From NCBI GenBank assembly GCA_002083515.1, contig LWDN01000037.1, positions 19,932-26,018 on the forward strand: 6,087 bases of DNA. Direction: 5' to 3'. A program made the position numbers and the translations under genes. Within the stretch, counting starts at the first letter, position 1. Every line of letters starts with the position of its first letter. This DNA is from Proteobacteria bacterium HN_bin10. GTDB taxonomy: Bacteria > Pseudomonadota > Alphaproteobacteria > Caulobacterales > Aquidulcibacteraceae. The notes beneath the pieces were generated by a model. That model worked only from the letters and a program-made list of their open reading frames with translations, was not told the DNA's origin and searched no databases. Shown piece after piece: positions 4,908 through 6,087 of this stretch.

Positions 4908-6067
4908 TGCTCGCTGACCTTGCGCCGAAGGCGCCCGACCCGCTGCTCAAGATCATCAAGATGTTTCGCGAAGACCCGCGCGGCGACAAGATCGATCTGG
5001 GCGTCGGCGTTTACAAGGATGCGACCGGCAACACGCCGGTGATGCGCGCGGTCAAGGACGCGGAAACGCTGCTGCTGGCGACGCAGAAGACCAAGACCTA
5101 TGTCGGCCAACAGGGCGATGTCGACTTTCTGCGGCTGGTTGGCCAATTGGTCTTCGGCGACATGGCGCGAGACATGGCGTCGATCCAGGCCGTCGGGGGC
5201 ACCGGCGCGCTGCGGCTCGGTTGCGATCTGCTGCGCGAAAGCGGGGCCAAGCGCATCGTGTTGCCGGCGCCGTGCTGGCCGAACCATCCTTCGATCGTAC
5301 GCGCGGCGCGCCTCGAACCGATCGATGCGCCCTTCTTCAACATCGCCGAACAGCGCATCGATCTGGATGCGCTGTTCGCTGCATTCGATACGGTCGCGCG
5401 TGGCGACGCCGTGATTTTGCAGGCGTGCTGCCACAATCCGCTCGGCGCAGATTTTTCCTTGGATCAATGGACGGCGCTCGCGGATGCGCTGAACGCACGC
5501 GGCGTGATTCCCTTCCTCGACCTCGCCTACCAAGGCTTCGGCGACGGCATCGACGAGGACGTCGCCGGCCTGCGGGCGATGGTCGAGCGGGTTCCCGAGG
5601 CGGTGATCGCGGTGTCGGAAGCCAAATCGTTCGGCATTTATCGCGAACGCGTCGGCGCGCTTTACGTCAAGACCAGCGAGAAGGCGCGGCCGGCGGTGAT
5701 GAGCAATCTCGCCGCCATCGCCCGCGCAAACTATTCGATGCCGCCCGATCACGGCGCCGCCATCGTGCGCGAAGTGTTGAGCGACGAGGCGTTGCGCCAG
5801 TCCTGGCGCGACGAACTCGACGAGATCCGCACCCACATCAAGCGCACACGCCGGCGCCTCGCCGCCGAACGCGTCAATTCCATTCCCATGCACCTGATCG
5901 CCGATCAGAAGGGCATGTTCTCGACCCTGCCGCTAACGGATGCGCAAGTGACGGCGCTGCGCGAGGTCCACGGCATCTACATGACCGATGCGGCGCGCAT
6001 CAATGTCGCCGGCTTGCGCGAAGCGGACATTCCGCGATTCGTGGAAGCGCTGCGGGCTGTGGCTTAG
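4907..6067 (+). CDS. AspC/TyrB-type class I aminotransferase (aspartate/aromatic family)
   Basis: A protein of 386 residues, slightly shorter than the roughly 396 of E. coli AspC and TyrB. Recognisable elements in order: LGVGVYKD (31-38), KTYVG with Y65, GGTGALR (97-103), W124 in PCWPNH stacking on PLP, N177 in HNPLG, D205 and Y208 in LDLAYQGFG, the PLP-binding lysine K240 in SEAKSFGIYRERVG, R273 in ARANYSMPPDHG (position of the side-chain-carboxylate arginine R292 of AspC) and R364 in RINVAGL (substrate alpha-carboxylate). Family reaction: reversible PLP-dependent transfer of an amino group between an amino acid and 2-oxoglutarate, in the cytoplasm. Having both arginines, it should use glutamate or aspartate and, as with TyrB, possibly aromatic or leucine-like substrates. 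Odd: the usual NPTG motif reads NPLG. The ATG overlaps the E2 stop (TAATG), so it belongs to the operon and probably feeds 2-oxo acids to E1/E2. Substrate range is inferred. Confidence 0.9.
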   Translation: MLADLAPKAPDPLLKIIKMFREDPRGDKIDLGVGVYKDATGNTPVMRAVKDAETLLLATQKTKTYVGQQGDVDFLRLVGQLVFGDMARDMASIQAVGGTGALRLGCDLLRESGAKRIVLPAPCWPNHPSIVRAARLEPIDAPFFNIAEQRIDLDALFAAFDTVARGDAVILQACCHNPLGADFSLDQWTALADALNARGVIPFLDLAYQGFGDGIDEDVAGLRAMVERVPEAVIAVSEAKSFGIYRERVGALYVKTSEKARPAVMSNLAAIARANYSMPPDHGAAIVREVLSDEALRQSWRDELDEIRTHIKRTRRRLAAERVNSIPMHLIADQKGMFSTLPLTDAQVTALREVHGIYMTDAARINVAGLREADIPRFVEALRAVA

Positions 6068-6087
6068 CAATATGGACCGCCGGCGCC

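Noticed and set aside
4901..5893. Minus-strand open frame of 330 codons opposite the aminotransferase
   Set aside because: It mirrors a clearly conserved aminotransferase gene, has shadow-like composition and no family motif.
6072..6087. ATG just after the aminotransferase stop (MDRRR...) as a next gene
   Set aside because: Only 16 nt remain, with no clear ribosome site, so a gene cannot be supported.

Overview
The window is GC-rich, gene-dense bacterial DNA that reads like an alphaproteobacterium. Three things point there: the protein sequences, the one-base-overlap operon style, and a long palindromic element beginning CGTCATTCCGG, of a kind scattered through alphaproteobacterial chromosomes. 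A Caulobacterales or Hyphomonadaceae-like host is my best guess, but the sequence alone does not prove the family. There are six genes, no RNA genes, no CRISPR array and no complete insertion sequence.

Layout. Positions 1-425 (minus strand) hold the N-terminal third of methylmalonate-semialdehyde dehydrogenase (mmsA), which runs off the left edge. A 122-bp divergent spacer (426-547) carries a candidate mmsA promoter. A perfect 7-bp inverted repeat overlaps its -10 box, and a separate perfect hairpin lies further upstream. Positions 548-1009 (plus) encode a small periplasmic PCu(A)C-type copper chaperone with a lipoprotein signal. It converges, with only 3 bp between stop codons, on an Lrp/AsnC-family regulator (1013-1495, minus). 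A 101-bp spacer (1496-1596) separates this regulator from a divergent three-gene operon: a fused alpha-beta E1 of a branched-chain-type 2-oxoacid dehydrogenase (1597-3675), its lipoyl E2 acyltransferase (3675-4907), and an AspC/TyrB-type aminotransferase (4907-6067). The operon genes overlap by one base (TGATG and TAATG), so translation is probably coupled.

How they fit together. An aminotransferase would make 2-oxo acids from amino acids, and the E1/E2 complex would decarboxylate them to acyl-CoA. The adjacent Lrp-type protein is placed like BkdR beside the Pseudomonas bkd operon and probably senses the amino acids. MmsA catalyses the last special step of valine breakdown, so branched-chain amino acid catabolism is the likeliest theme. 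The E2 resembles SucB in places and the aminotransferase is of the aspartate/aromatic type, so the true substrate is open. No E3 (lipoamide dehydrogenase) gene is present in the window.

Most notable feature. A 107-bp palindromic repeat (3923-4029) lies inside the E2 gene and is read in frame. It supplies about 37 residues of the flexible linker between the lipoyl domain and the E1/E3-binding domain. Immediately after it is an in-frame ATG (4041) with a purine-rich Shine-Dalgarno-like tract, which could start a lipoyl-less E2.
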